Under the pieces are notes generated by a model. It ran no database searches and was not told where the DNA came from. It saw nothing but the letters and a program-made list of their open reading frames with translations. A program made the position numbers and the translations under genes. Below are positions 1 through 11,517 of a DNA stretch of 64,000 bases, piece after piece. The stretch's first letter is position 1. Every line of letters starts with the position of its first letter. The DNA is from Margaritispora aquatica (lineage: Eukaryota; Ascomycota; Leotiomycetes; Helotiales; Discinellaceae), in NCBI GenBank assembly GCA_007644065.1, contig VJWN01000008.1, forward strand, positions 2,411-66,410. The letters run 5' to 3'.

Positions 1-104
1 GCGGAAACCCTCGACTATAATAGACTTTAGGCTCTACGGCTAAGGACTCTAGACTCTAAAAGTAAGGGCTTTTTAAATTAACTATAGATAACTTAGTAAC
101 GCGA

Positions 105-282
105 AGGTTTTTATATAACGAGTAGATAGTTTTATTAATTTAAAAGCTTTATACTTAACTTAAGATAGTAAATACTATCTATTTACTAATAACTTTAGTC
201 TTATTTCTAGTTCTATACTTAACCTTTATTTAACCTTAAAACTAGATAGTTAGCCAATTATATAGATAGACTAGCCGTTATA
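105..282 (+). repeat. 3' part of the 5' LTR
   Basis: This 178-bp stretch aligns without gaps to 6665-6842. I count about 23 mismatches, about 21 of them C/T or G/A transitions, as expected for two LTR copies hit separately by RIP. It ends in the sequence CCGTTATA, where a normal LTR end in CA would have become TA. The sequence left of position 105 does not align simply with the other copy. Confidence 0.85.
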
Positions 283-3200
283 CTTTAAATATTAAATCCC
301 GAATATTATTTAGAATAATAGGACTAAAAAAAAGTAGTAGCGTAGATAAGCGGCTAGCTTAGCCAGCGGCCCTAGCCCGTATATCGATACCTACTATTAC
401 TCTACTAGTACTAACCACTCCTTAGTAATCTTAGATAACCCCGGAAAAGAAAAGTAATAATAAAAAAAAAAAAAAAAAAAAAAAAGATAGTAAGGGATAA
501 GAAAAGAGATATAGCGATAAAAGGTATTAAAGTATATAATCAAGTAGAGTTTATTAGACTCGCTAAGGTTACGATACTATTAAAGTTTAAAGGAAAATCT
601 AGCTAATTTAAGCTATATCTTATTAAGCTAGGGATCTATATTAATTATAATCTAGATAGTTTTTCTATTTAAGTAGACTAAGTTATATTTATAATCTTAT
701 ATTTAGAAAAAGGACTATTTAAGTTTATTAATATTTATTTAAAGGATTATAATAATAACGAGATTAAGGATTAAAAACTAAATATAAAAAAAATATTTAT
801 AAGTTTTAACTTTTTTATTAAGGTATTTAGCGAAATCTATAGAGAATCCTTTAAGAATAAAAAGGCCGTCTAAAAGCTTTAAAGACTAAAAATAAAGAAT
901 TATTTTCTAGAGTATTTTACTATCTTTTAATAGTATATACTAAAGGTAAGCTAAAGCGATAAAGGATTTAGAGATTAATTCTATAAAAGACTTTCGGAGT
1001 TATTTAAGAATAAGCTTATAAGCTATTTTAAGGCTAAAACCTTTTAAAAACTTAAGATATTAGTAATATAAATCTAGAAAAAACAATAAAAGAAAAAGCT
1101 CGAAAAATAAAATAAGTATAGTTATTAGTATTATTACCGATAACCGTACTACTACTAAGTAGTATAGATAGAAACTAAACCTTACCGATAAAGATAGATT
1201 ATAGAGTTTATAGAAATAACTCTAAAAGATAGCCCGAACTAAAGTAGATTCTAAGGAAATAAACTAAAAGAAAACGATAGATAAGACTAAAAAAAAAAGA
1301 AAAACTATTATAATTATAGTAAACTAGATTACTAGACTAAAAAATATCGATAATTTAAAAAGTAGGTTACTATAGCGGATAAAAAGGTCTACTAGAGACT
1401 AATAACTAGCGCTAATAAATACCTTATCGGTAAAAGAATAGTATTAATAATAATAATAAAAAAGCTTTTATAGTTACCTTTTTTTTACTACTATATAAGT
1501 AAATAAATAGCTTATAAAACAAATATACTATCTAGATATAGAATTATATAAATAATAACTATATTATCTATAGATAAATAAAGAAAACCGAAGGCTATTT
1601 TCTAGTCTAAAGAATTAAAAAAAATAGAATCTAAAAAATTAGTAAAAATCTTAGATATTATAAAAATAACCTATACTATAAACCTATACTAAAAAAAATT
1701 AAAGAATTCGGAAAACTAGAGTATCTCTTTATAAAATAGACTAGCTATAATTATAAAAACTATATTTTCTATATTACCGATAAAATTAAATTCGGGTATA
1801 TATTTTTACTATATATCTATATAAAAAAAATACTATCTAAAACCGTTTTTACTAAACTCGAAAAAATTATAGTTTTAAATAAAAAAAATTACGAGAATCT
1901 ACGGTAAAAAACCCGTAAAACGTATCTTTATTCTATAGAAAAAGGTAAATAACGAATATACTAGTATATTTATAAACGAATATACGGTATATACGTACCA
2001 AGTCTACCGAAAGCTTAAAAAAAAGATAGAATACTTTTCTAAAGTATAGACTAAAAAAAAAAATATTAAATATAGTATAGAATAAAAAGTATAGCTTAAA
2101 TCTAAGTAATATCTACTATATCTCTAGAGAATATATAGAATTCCTCGGATATTAGAGGGTATATTAGAAACTATACTAGACTAACTATATTATAGAATAG
2201 TATTAAAAGTATAAATAAAATAAAATATTAAACGGATATATACCCGATAGAGTAAATATCTATATATAATAAGCTAATCTAATCCCCTTTAAAAAATTAA
2301 AAGATTTAATTTTTTAACTTTAAGACTAGTAGAAAAGTCTTATATATCTAAAATACTTTAATATTATATCTATACCGCGGCCGAAGTATATATTATACAA
2401 CGTCTATTTATAAATCTAGCCCTATATATTAAAGGAAAAAAAGTAATAGGATTAATAGATTCCGGAGTAAAGACGAATCTTATAAATAGCGATTAGTCTT
2501 AACGGTAAAACTAAAAATATATTTATAAAATAAAGCCGTATTAGATCGTTACTATAAACGGAAAAAATATAAAAAATAAAAGAATTATTATTTTTAAAAT
2601 AGAACTACTATCCGTTATACTAAATAAAAAAACTATATAGTTTAAGTTCGATCTAGTACTAATTAATAAAGATATAATATTTAAAGACCTTTAGCTATAA
2701 AAGTTTAATCTAAATATTAATTAAACTAGTTAAACTATTAATTAAAGACTATAGTTATAAAAAAGATAAAAAGATAATTACCTAAAAGCCGTAAGTATTT
2801 TAAAAAGAACTATATAAATATTTAAAGAATAACGCTATTTAAAAAGTAATAGTCGTCTAGATAAAAATAGATAATAAAAAATCTAAGTTAACTACGGTTA
2901 ACTTAAATCTAATAGAGAATATAATTCTCTAATACTATTAAAGATTCGATAAAGTATTTTAAGAATCTTTAGACAAGAATACTTTACTAAAATATTAACT
3001 ATAGGATTATATAATATCTTTAAAAAAAAGGTAAAAAGTCTATATATTAACCGATATATCGGCTTATATAAGCCGAAGAAAAAAAGCTAGAAAACTATAT
3101 AACTATAAAGTTAAATAAAAAATATATTAGATATTTTTAATCGTTAGCTGGATACTCTATTCTATTTATTCCTAAAAAAAATAAAAAGTTAAAAATATAT

Positions 3201-6200
3201 ATTAATTATTAATAATTTAATAATATTATAATAAAGAATCGTTACGCCCTACCTTTAATTCCGGATCTACGGAATAGACTCTATAGAGCGTAATACTTTA
3301 CGATAATAGACTTACGGAATACCTATAGTTTTATTAGAATTAAAAAAAAAAATTTAAAAGATAGCTTTTAAAATAAAAAAAAGGTTATTACGAATACCTT
3401 ATTATACTATTCGGATTAACTAACGTATCTACTACTTTTTAGGGGCTAGTTAATAATATATTTAAAAAATAATTTAATTATTTTATTTATATATATTTAA
3501 ATAATATTTTTATATTTTTACGTACCTTAGAATAGTATATTAAGAATATTTATTAGATTTTAAAAAAGACTAAAAGAAAAAGATTTTAAAGTATAATTTA
3601 AAAAATATAAATTTTATAAAAAAAATAATATTTTTAAATTTTAAAGTAAATAAAAATAAAGTATTAATATAAAAAATAAAAACGAAAGCTATATAGCTTT
3701 AGTAAGTACCGACTAAAGTAAAAAAAATCTAAAAGATCTTTAGATTCTATAATTTTTACTATAGTTTTATACTCGATTATTTAAAAATTATAATATTACT
3801 TTTAAATCTAATTAAAAAAAACTAAGTTTAGAACTAGATCTCTAAGGTAGCGAAAGCGTTTAAGGAATTTAAAACGTAGTTCTAAAAAAATAGAATTATA
3901 GTAATTTTCGATCGGGATAAGCCCGGGATTATCAAAATAGATATATTAAATATAATTATAAAAATAATATATAACTAAACTAATAAATAAAAAAAATTAA
4001 AACTAATGCTTTTTTTTTAAAAAAGTTTTTATTTATTAAATTTAATTATAAAATATATAATAAAAAATTACTTATAATTATTGTAGCTATATAAGAGTAA
4101 AGATACTATATCGAGAGGGCTAAGTATAGAATATTAGTATTTATAAACTATTAAAACTTTATATATTTTATAATAATAAAAAAATTAACTAAAAAATAAG
4201 CTCGCTAATAAAAAGCTTTATTATACTTTAACTTTATTATTTAATATTATAAAAAATTTAAAAATAAAAAAAAAGATACTCTAAGTCGTAAAATAGAATA
4301 TATACGCGATATATTTAAAAATTACGGTATAATTTTTAAAAAAATACCGGAAGGCCTAGTTTCTAATAGAAAAACTATCGCTATAATTTTAAATACTAAA
4401 CTCGGAGATATAAAAAAAAATTAAAAAAACCTATATAAAAAACTTTATAGTATAAAGAATTCTAGAAAATCTAGAAAGTTATCTATTTTTTAGACTTAAA
4501 GACGGATTATTTTTATTTTAAGGATTAATATATCTACTAAAGGTATTACGTACGGAGTATATATCTAGAATATATAGATTATCTATATATAGATACTAAG
4601 GAATTATTAAAATAATTAAAAGAATTAATAAGGACTACTACTTTCTAGAATTTAAAAGAATAGTTAAAAAAATACTAATATAGTATTATACTTATAAGAT
4701 CTTTAAATTAGAAAGATATTAACTATATAGAAAGCTATAATCTAATAAAACGCTAATAAAAAAATAATAGATTATTATAATAAACTTTATTATAAAACTA
4801 TTAAAGTTAAAGAATCTATTTATAGAAGTAAAGTATAATTTAATACTTATTATTATAAATAGATTTATAAAGTAAAGTTACTTTATATTATATCTAAAAG
4901 CTTTTAATATAAAATAATTAACTAATACTATATTATAAATAATAGTAGTAAAATATAAAATACTAGAATAATTTATAATAAATAAAAATAAACTTTTTAT
5001 ATCTATTTTTTAAATTTTTTTAATAATATTTATCGGAATATACTATAAACTATTAATATTATTCTATCTATAAGTAGACGAATAGACGGACTAGATTAAT
5101 TAGATTATTAAATAATATTTTAAAAGTTATATAGACTATTAGTAAATAAACTAAATAGCTATATTCTCTATAATATAGTTTATATATAATAATTCTCCGT
5201 CGAAAACTATAAAGATTAGTCTATTCGAGGTAAATTACGGTTACTATCCGATAGTATACTATAAACTTTAAACCAGAAAAAAGAATATATATTATATATA
5301 AATTAATATTAATTTGTTTAAATAATTATATATATAGTTATTACTAAATATTTAATTCTATAATAAAAGATTAATTTATTATTATAATAAAGAATATCTC
5401 GAAAAATCTTGTCTTAAAGTAAAGATAAAGTATATCTTTTTTATAAAAATATTAAAATAACTTATTTATTAAAAAAATTAAACTATAAAAAAATCGGACT
5501 ATTCGAATTTATCGAAAAAATTAAAGTAGTTAATTATAGATTAAAACTATTAAATAATATAAAAATTAATTTAGTCTTTTATATATTATTACTAAAACTA
5601 GTATTTAATAATATATTAATTATTATACTTAATTTTTTAAATAAAAATAAATTTATTTAATATAAAATTAAAATAATTATAAAATAAATTAAAAATAATA
5701 ACAATTAGTTATTATATAAAGTATAATAAAAAAATATAATAAAATAGATAATACTTAGAAATTACTAGAGAATTTATAAGGTTTAAAAAGCCTTTTATAA
5801 AAATTCTACCGTTAAAATAAAAAGACTAGACCGGATTAAAAAAATTAAATATTCTAAATAAAGATTCGATCGCCGCCGTATTTATTACGCCGTAAAAACC
5901 AGGCTTAAAAAAATTAAAAATAAAAAAAATACCCTTTACTATAAATAAATTCTCTATAGTAAAACGTTCGACTTTTTCTATAATATCTAATTTATCTAAA
6001 GACTTTAGCTTTCGACGTAGTATTTCGGCTATACAATTTCTAAATATCTTTTTTTATTTATTTAACCTTAGAAATTTCGATTATATCTTTTAAAGACAAA
6101 TAAATAACGTCTATTACTTTTTCTATATAGTCTTTTATTTAAAAGTTAATTTTTTTTAAAAAAAATTCTTTTACTTAGTAGAAGAAAAACTATATATATT

Positions 6201-6567
6201 ATATTTCGTCGGCCTTTTAGCTTATACGTACTAAGTATAGCGGGTCGAATCCTCGGATATTAAATAAATAAAGTAACGTCTTTTATATCGAGAATAGGAC
6301 GCTATAGTCTAATTTAAAACTTTAATTTATTTAAATAAAAGAATTCGGTTTTTAGTAGTACGAGCCTTAAGTATAGCTAGTATATCGAAGAAGAATAGTT
6401 TTATTTTTTATACGATATTTTATACCTGTATTTAGTGTCGGGACGATACTAGACTAAAAAGAAAATAGTATTACGACTTACTTAATCTATAGCTTTAAGG
6501 CTCGGTAGTCTAAGGCTATATAGAAAAGCTATAGAGAATAGATTAGTCGGATTATAGTCTTAACGAC

Positions 6568-6659
6568 TATAATCGGTATAATCTAAAAAGTTATATAATA
6601 TAGATTATTACGATTAGTACGATTATAGTTATAATCCGTATAATCGGTATAATCTAAAA
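6568..6659 (+). repeat. Direct repeat pair in the 3' LTR U3-like region
   Basis: A 21-bp sequence at 6568-6588 (core AATCGGTATAATC) recurs at 6639-6659, with related fragments between. The corresponding part of the 5' LTR lacks it. This suggests a tandem expansion, or an enhancer-like repeat, in one LTR only. Confidence 0.6.
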
Positions 6660-6664
6660 GAATA

Positions 6665-6842
6665 AAGATTCTATATAATAAGTAAATAGTTTTATTAGTT
6701 TAAAGGCTTTATATTTAATTTAAAATAGTAAATACTATTTATTTATTAGTAATTCTAGTCTTATTTCTAGTTCTATACTTAATCCTTATTTAACCCTAAA
6801 ACCAAATAGTTAGCGAATTATATAGATAGACCAGCCGTTATA
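6665..6842 (+). repeat. 3' part of the 3' LTR
   Basis: Gap-free partner of 105-282. The full 3' LTR may begin near 6436, where TGTCGGGACGATAC starts with the TG expected of an LTR. That start is inferred, because the matching part of the 5' LTR lies outside the window or has diverged. Confidence 0.85.
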
Positions 6843-7847
6843 AATTATATACGACGGATATTTATATATATAGGAGTTAGCTATTCGCCTTTAATCTTTT
6901 AGAAGTTTAAAGATATAGGTAAAGTCTTTAGTATATTTTAATTTTAAATAAAAATAGTTAAGGGTTAATTAATTATTAAATTATTAAGTTAGTATAGGTA
7001 TTTTAAGGTAGGATATATAGACACGATTAAGTGGGCTATACTTAGTGTCCAAAACTCTTACTAAAACTAAAGGAAACCGATCGAATCCGACTCGGAGTTT
7101 TTAACCGTTTAACTCGGACTTCGAAATAGGTTTAACCCTACTATATTATAAATACTCGGTATTATTAATAATACTAATTTATAATAATTAAATAAATTAT
7201 TTTTACCGATTACTACCTTAGGTATCTAATATAGCTCTATATAGTTAAAGGGAATAGTTCTTTAGTTTAAAGAGTTTAATTTAAGTTCGTTTACCTTTAT
7301 ACTAACTTGCTTTAGACTTTTGTTTCTGATCGTGTTCTTCCCCGACCTACGGTTTTTCCCTACCTAAAACAAGTATAAGATATCTTCAACTTAAAAGATT
7401 AATATAAGAAAGAGAAATATAAATTGCCCAGTTGGATATACACAGTGTTTGATAATAATAAGAGGTAGATTCCGGAGTTTATATTGTTGGTTAAGGTGGG
7501 TGTTCGTTTATAGAGGAAGTTTAATACATTCGCTATAGCTGATTTGGAACTTTAGGGTGGATGATAGGTAGGGCTGAGTTCTTACGATGTTCTATAATTG
7601 TATAGGAGATTTAATAAGGAACATTGTGGTGTATGGTTATTATAAAATACCTTAATGTTTTGGATATTTCTCTTTTGTTAAAATGGTGTTATCAACATGT
7701 CTTTTCACATCACACAAAGCATTGTCCTACCTATGTTGTTTATATCATGCTTCTCATTTAACCCCTTTCCGAGTCCTCTCATTCATCTACAATAACTATC
7801 ATGTCCCGACCTCCCCGAAGAGTTGGAAGGGAGAGAATTAAACCGAG
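6843..7847. other. RIP-affected flank grading into unique DNA
   Basis: No gene seen. 6843-~7000 remains AT-rich and poor in CA/TG. CA and TG reappear from about 7020, and base composition is ordinary from about 7310. The remainder is the 3' flank of the ankyrin gene on the minus strand. Confidence 0.6.
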
Positions 7848-10261
7848 TTAGTAGAGCTCGTGTATATCTTCATGATTGACTCGAATGGATTTGTGCGAGT
7901 CAAGCTCGTGTATGTTCTCGCAAACCACTCCATTTGAACTATGTTGATCGAGCTCGTGTATATTTTCGTATCCCACTTCACTCTTACTCTCCTCTAAAGA
8001 GGCGTGTTGGATGGAACCGTGTGAGTGGAGCTCCTTTATATCATCATGACCTGCTCTAGTCTCATCCCCTCTCGAAGTAGTAGGAGGCAGTGAAACTGAA
8101 GCGTGTGAGTCAAGCTCCTGTACATCTTCATGAGCACCGGCGGCCCGAAGCATATCAACCATGCCAGTATGACCATTCAATACAGCCCACCGAAGCGGGG
8201 TCAAGCCTGTATTATCCTTCGTATGTACATCCGCTTTGTGTTCGATCAAAATCGAGGCACAATCTCCATAGCCTTTCATTGCTGCTATGGACAGTGGTGT
8301 CTGTCCGTCGTGATTCTGAATCTCCATCCTAGATCCCTTATGAGATCCTGCTTGTGTGCTCATAGTCCCCATCATGCTTGCGAGATATGGTAGAGTCGTA
8401 CTAGGTGAGGACTGCATCGCCGCCGCAAAGAAAGCCGCAGTGGCCGGATCACCCATAAATGGCGCCGGTGTGGGATTACTTAAAAGGTTGAGATCGGCAT
8501 ATTGTTCGATCACATTGCTCCGATTATATAGAACTGCAAGATGCAGTGGAGTATTCCCATTGGAGTCTTTCAGGTCCAACTTCGCCCCTCGTGAGATGAG
8601 TAATTTGACGGTCGTTTTATGACCCCCGCATGCGGCTTCATGCATCGGCGAGAGCCTTGATGTTTTGCTTTGAATGTTGTGATCCACGCCCCAGGCACTT
8701 ATTGTTGAGCATATTCGCAAATGCCCATTTCTAGCAGCATAATGCAAGGCGGTATATCCTTCTAGGTCTGTCTTATCCCAGTCTATTCTGTTGGCGCCCA
8801 TCAAAAGTGACACTATCTCAGACTCGCCAAGCTCTGCAGCATAGTGTAAAGCTGTGCGTCCGGCGTCATCTTCCTAAATATAAAAGCTAGTATCAGTAGG
8901 TTCAATATATAGACTGGTTCCAAGTTTTCAAAGAACCATAGCGAAACTACACACTCTTTTGTAAAATGAGAAGAGGAAAAGAGCCATTTTTAGCAAAAGA
9001 AACGCGTGGTCTTACATCATTCGGCGATACCTTGCTACTCAATAACTGACACAAAGATTGCGTATCACCCTCTATCGCAGCACGTATAAGAGGTGTATTC
9101 CCATCCCATGATTGTTCGTGAGCATCAGCCTTCAATTTTGGCCTCCGTACCCCATTGGTTGGGATTTTTCTTTGTTTGGTTTCAGCGGGTTTCGCGTTCG
9201 GATTAACTCCGCTCCTTGAAGGTTTGCTTCTCAGCTGGTCATCTTCGCTTTTGATAGTATTATGAAGATCCACTTGACTGGGAGGTGTTGGTTTTGTTGT
9301 TTGGTTTGAAGAGAGTAATTCATCTGGCGTAGGAGGGTTTGAAGCGGGACCTGGAGGGGGTGTTGGAGCCCTGCTTGATGCTTGTGATGATGGAGTTGGG
9401 ACCGGAGAGGGAGCTGGTTGGGTTGTATGGGTGTTATTGACAGTTGAAATGTGGGTGTTTTCTGTTTCTACCACACTGGGTGGGACCTTTTGAGTCTCAG
9501 CTCTTTGATAAGCCTTGGATTCTGAAAGCTCTGTCTCAAATGATCGCCCTTCCGGTTCTTCCCTTTCAAGGCCGAAGATTGATTCAATTTCATCTTCGTA
9601 TTTTCCCCGTATCTTGTGTGTCTTGACTGTGGAAGTACGAAGTAGGTGAGCTCTATCGGTAAGATTTTGCAACCCGACTGAATGCTGTTGAACCAGTTTA
9701 AGAATATCATCAATTTTCCCCCTTTAGAAGTCAGTAATTGAGAATTGGCTTAAGTCTTGCGGCGAAGCATTTCGTCGTGCGCGTGATTGAAATGAAAAAT
9801 TTGAAATATACTCACGTCTCCATGGTTTGTATCAGAAAGGTGATTGAAGAGCGCTGATTCCGTAGTAGTGTTGTGATGCCGTTAAACAAAACCTCATCCC
9901 ATAAGAATTTTGCCTTGTTTCTAAAGCTGAATTTCGTAGCAAGATTCCCTGAGCCGATTGCGCCCAATCTGGCCAACTCCTTATCTAGAATAGACAAGGT
10001 TGAATTGATGTCGAGAATAGTGCCTCTGAAGCATGCCTTGAGGCCGTCTTGTGCAGATGAAAATGCATCTGGTCGTTCTTTCAGAAAATTCTGCAGCTGT
10101 GAAAGTCCAATAGAGGTGGAAATGCATTCTGTATGTAGTGCTGTGATATTGAGATCTGCCATTTTATATCGTCCATGAAGGTCGTTGACTCCCTGTGATA
10201 ATTTCACAGTTACCGATAGGAGAGTACCAACACTCGTTATGATAGTGATCGGATCGGCCAT
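7848..10261 (-). CDS. HeLo-like N-terminal domain and ankyrin-repeat protein
   Basis: Model: 10261-9816, 9721-9016, 8873-7848; 725 residues. Both introns keep frame (94 and 142 nt; donors GTGAGT and GTAAGA; a TACTGAC branch site before the first acceptor). Residues 1-150 start MADPITIITSVGTLLS and resemble the fungal N-terminal domain of STAND proteins (HeLo-like). Residues about 220-350 are a Pro/Ser/Thr-rich linker. Ankyrin repeats run from about 354 to 630, with typical TPLHLA and TALHYAA cores. The tail (632-725) holds five copies of a HEDIHELDSH-like motif. There is no NACHT or NB-ARC ATPase domain, so it is not a complete NLR. HeLo-like domains act in membrane-targeting cell death or in signalling in fungi; a role in self/non-self recognition is inference only. 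It is the first intact gene beside the RIP island. Confidence 0.85.
7851..8132 (-). repeat. Five-copy coding repeat, HELDSH-type motif
   Basis: In the ankyrin protein's C-terminus, the motif (H/Y/C)(E/D)(D/N)(I/V)xEL(D/H)xH occurs four times in full plus a final truncated copy, HEDIHELY. Spacings are 28, 26, 16 and 16 residues from the first to the last copy. In DNA the last units read as near-identical GAGCTCGTGTATxTT segments on the plus strand. Confidence 0.9.
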
Positions 10262-11517
10262 AGCTAGTATTGCTGATTTGTATAACGATATGGAGGTGGG
10301 TGGCGATATTCTCTAGCTGAGAGCCTGAGGCTACTAATTTATACTCTCAGTCAAATATGGGAATAGGACGGCACGCCTAACAACTGAAAATCCTAGAGGT
10401 AGATTTGGTGAAGATAGATCAATTGAGATGGCGAGGAATAAATTGGGAGAGAGGGAGGGAGGGAAAGGGAGAGATAAACACGGATATGCAATGCCACGAA
10501 TTGAGGGGTGGCTGTGCAAGATAGACAGTATATACTTTACACCTCGAAAGCGGAAGTGATGTTTCATAAAAGCTCAAGCAAGTGAAACACATACGAAATA
10601 TGACACCAAGCCGACATCTGACTAAAATAAGATATTTATAGTTGAAACATAGAATCAAAGCTGGATGAAATTCCGGTGAGGCTGTATGTACTAGATGAGA
10701 TGACAATTGAGTTTGGCCAAGGCATTTATTTTCAACTTGGGTACGGTTAGAAGAAGGTAAGTAAGTACACTCGCCCCTTTGGACCTTACCCTACATTCGT
10801 TCAGCTATTCGTTCCTCTGCCTATCATTCTCCGTGAAAGGGTCTGTAAATAAAGGTATTTACTCACTTATGCCAACCTGTCACGTATGTCAGATGACTAA
10901 TACAAAAAACTATAAATACAATCTAATAACTTGATTATAAAAAGTAAACAGGTAGATCTATTCACATCAATGGACTATTGACCACCCCCAGGGCGAAATC
11001 TATTTATCCATCGTTCCTAGTACTTTCATTATTCCTAAGTAATGTGATCTGACGCAAGTTGTTTGGCACAAGTCAAGAAGAGACCCTCCCAAATGACCGG
11101 TGCCTGAGGAATGAATGGTGCAACCAGGACTGAAGGAAAGGGTTAAAAAGGAGCAAGTAGAGAGGCCGCCATAGCAAGCCCATTCGCAAGCCCATGCTCA
11201 GACAAAAGCCCACGATAATCTTATCAAGACGGGATCATCTTGGTCTCAAAGTCTTCTAGAAACCCTCTGACCTCTGAGACAGAGCTCGAGAGTTCACGAG
11301 CGAATCAGATATTCTCTAAAACGCCATACTTATTCCACAGATTTTCAGCCTTTGCTTATGTCCGACATCTCACGGAAGCCAAATCAGATGTACCAATTAA
11401 CTTTCACTGTTGAAGCTTGGCGGTTTCTCGGCAGTGTGGTTTCTTTTTCTACATCAACATTCCCTATGTACCCCTTAAGTCTTCATAAGTTTCACGTCTT
11501 CTTGTGATTCCTAGAAC
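10262..11517. other. Intergenic, 1.26 kb
   Basis: This stretch lies between divergently transcribed genes, so it should hold both promoters. A purine-rich GAGGGA tract lies near 10448-10475. No other feature can be supported. Confidence 0.5.

Larger units (their letters stand above)
1..6842 (+). mobile_element. Degenerate Ty3/Gypsy-type LTR retrotransposon, RIP-mutated
   Basis: This is a dead retrotransposon; the window starts inside its 5' LTR. No long frame is open, but translated remnants follow the Gypsy order. They are a gag CCHC zinc knuckle near 1305-1350, a protease D-S-G triad at 2458-2466, reverse transcriptase from about 3190 to 3520 (with the remains of the YLDD catalytic box near 3485-3510), RNase H near 3890-4100, an integrase zinc-binding region near 4630-4710 and an integrase core from about 4810 to 5110. 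A chromodomain-like tail near 5700-5830 is only tentative. Almost every CA and TG dinucleotide is replaced by TA while CG survives, which is the RIP pattern. Protease-RT-RNase H-integrase order separates it from Copia elements. It is not expected to be active. Confidence 0.9.

Noticed and set aside
1..7300. CRISPR or bacterial-type elements in the AT-rich region
   Set aside because: The short repeats there are RIP-made TA-rich similarity and LTR copies; the whole window is fungal in gene structure.
10334..10706. Overlapping minus-strand short frames near 10.3-10.7 kb
   Set aside because: They run through a purine-rich repeat and have no domain or plausible partner exons.
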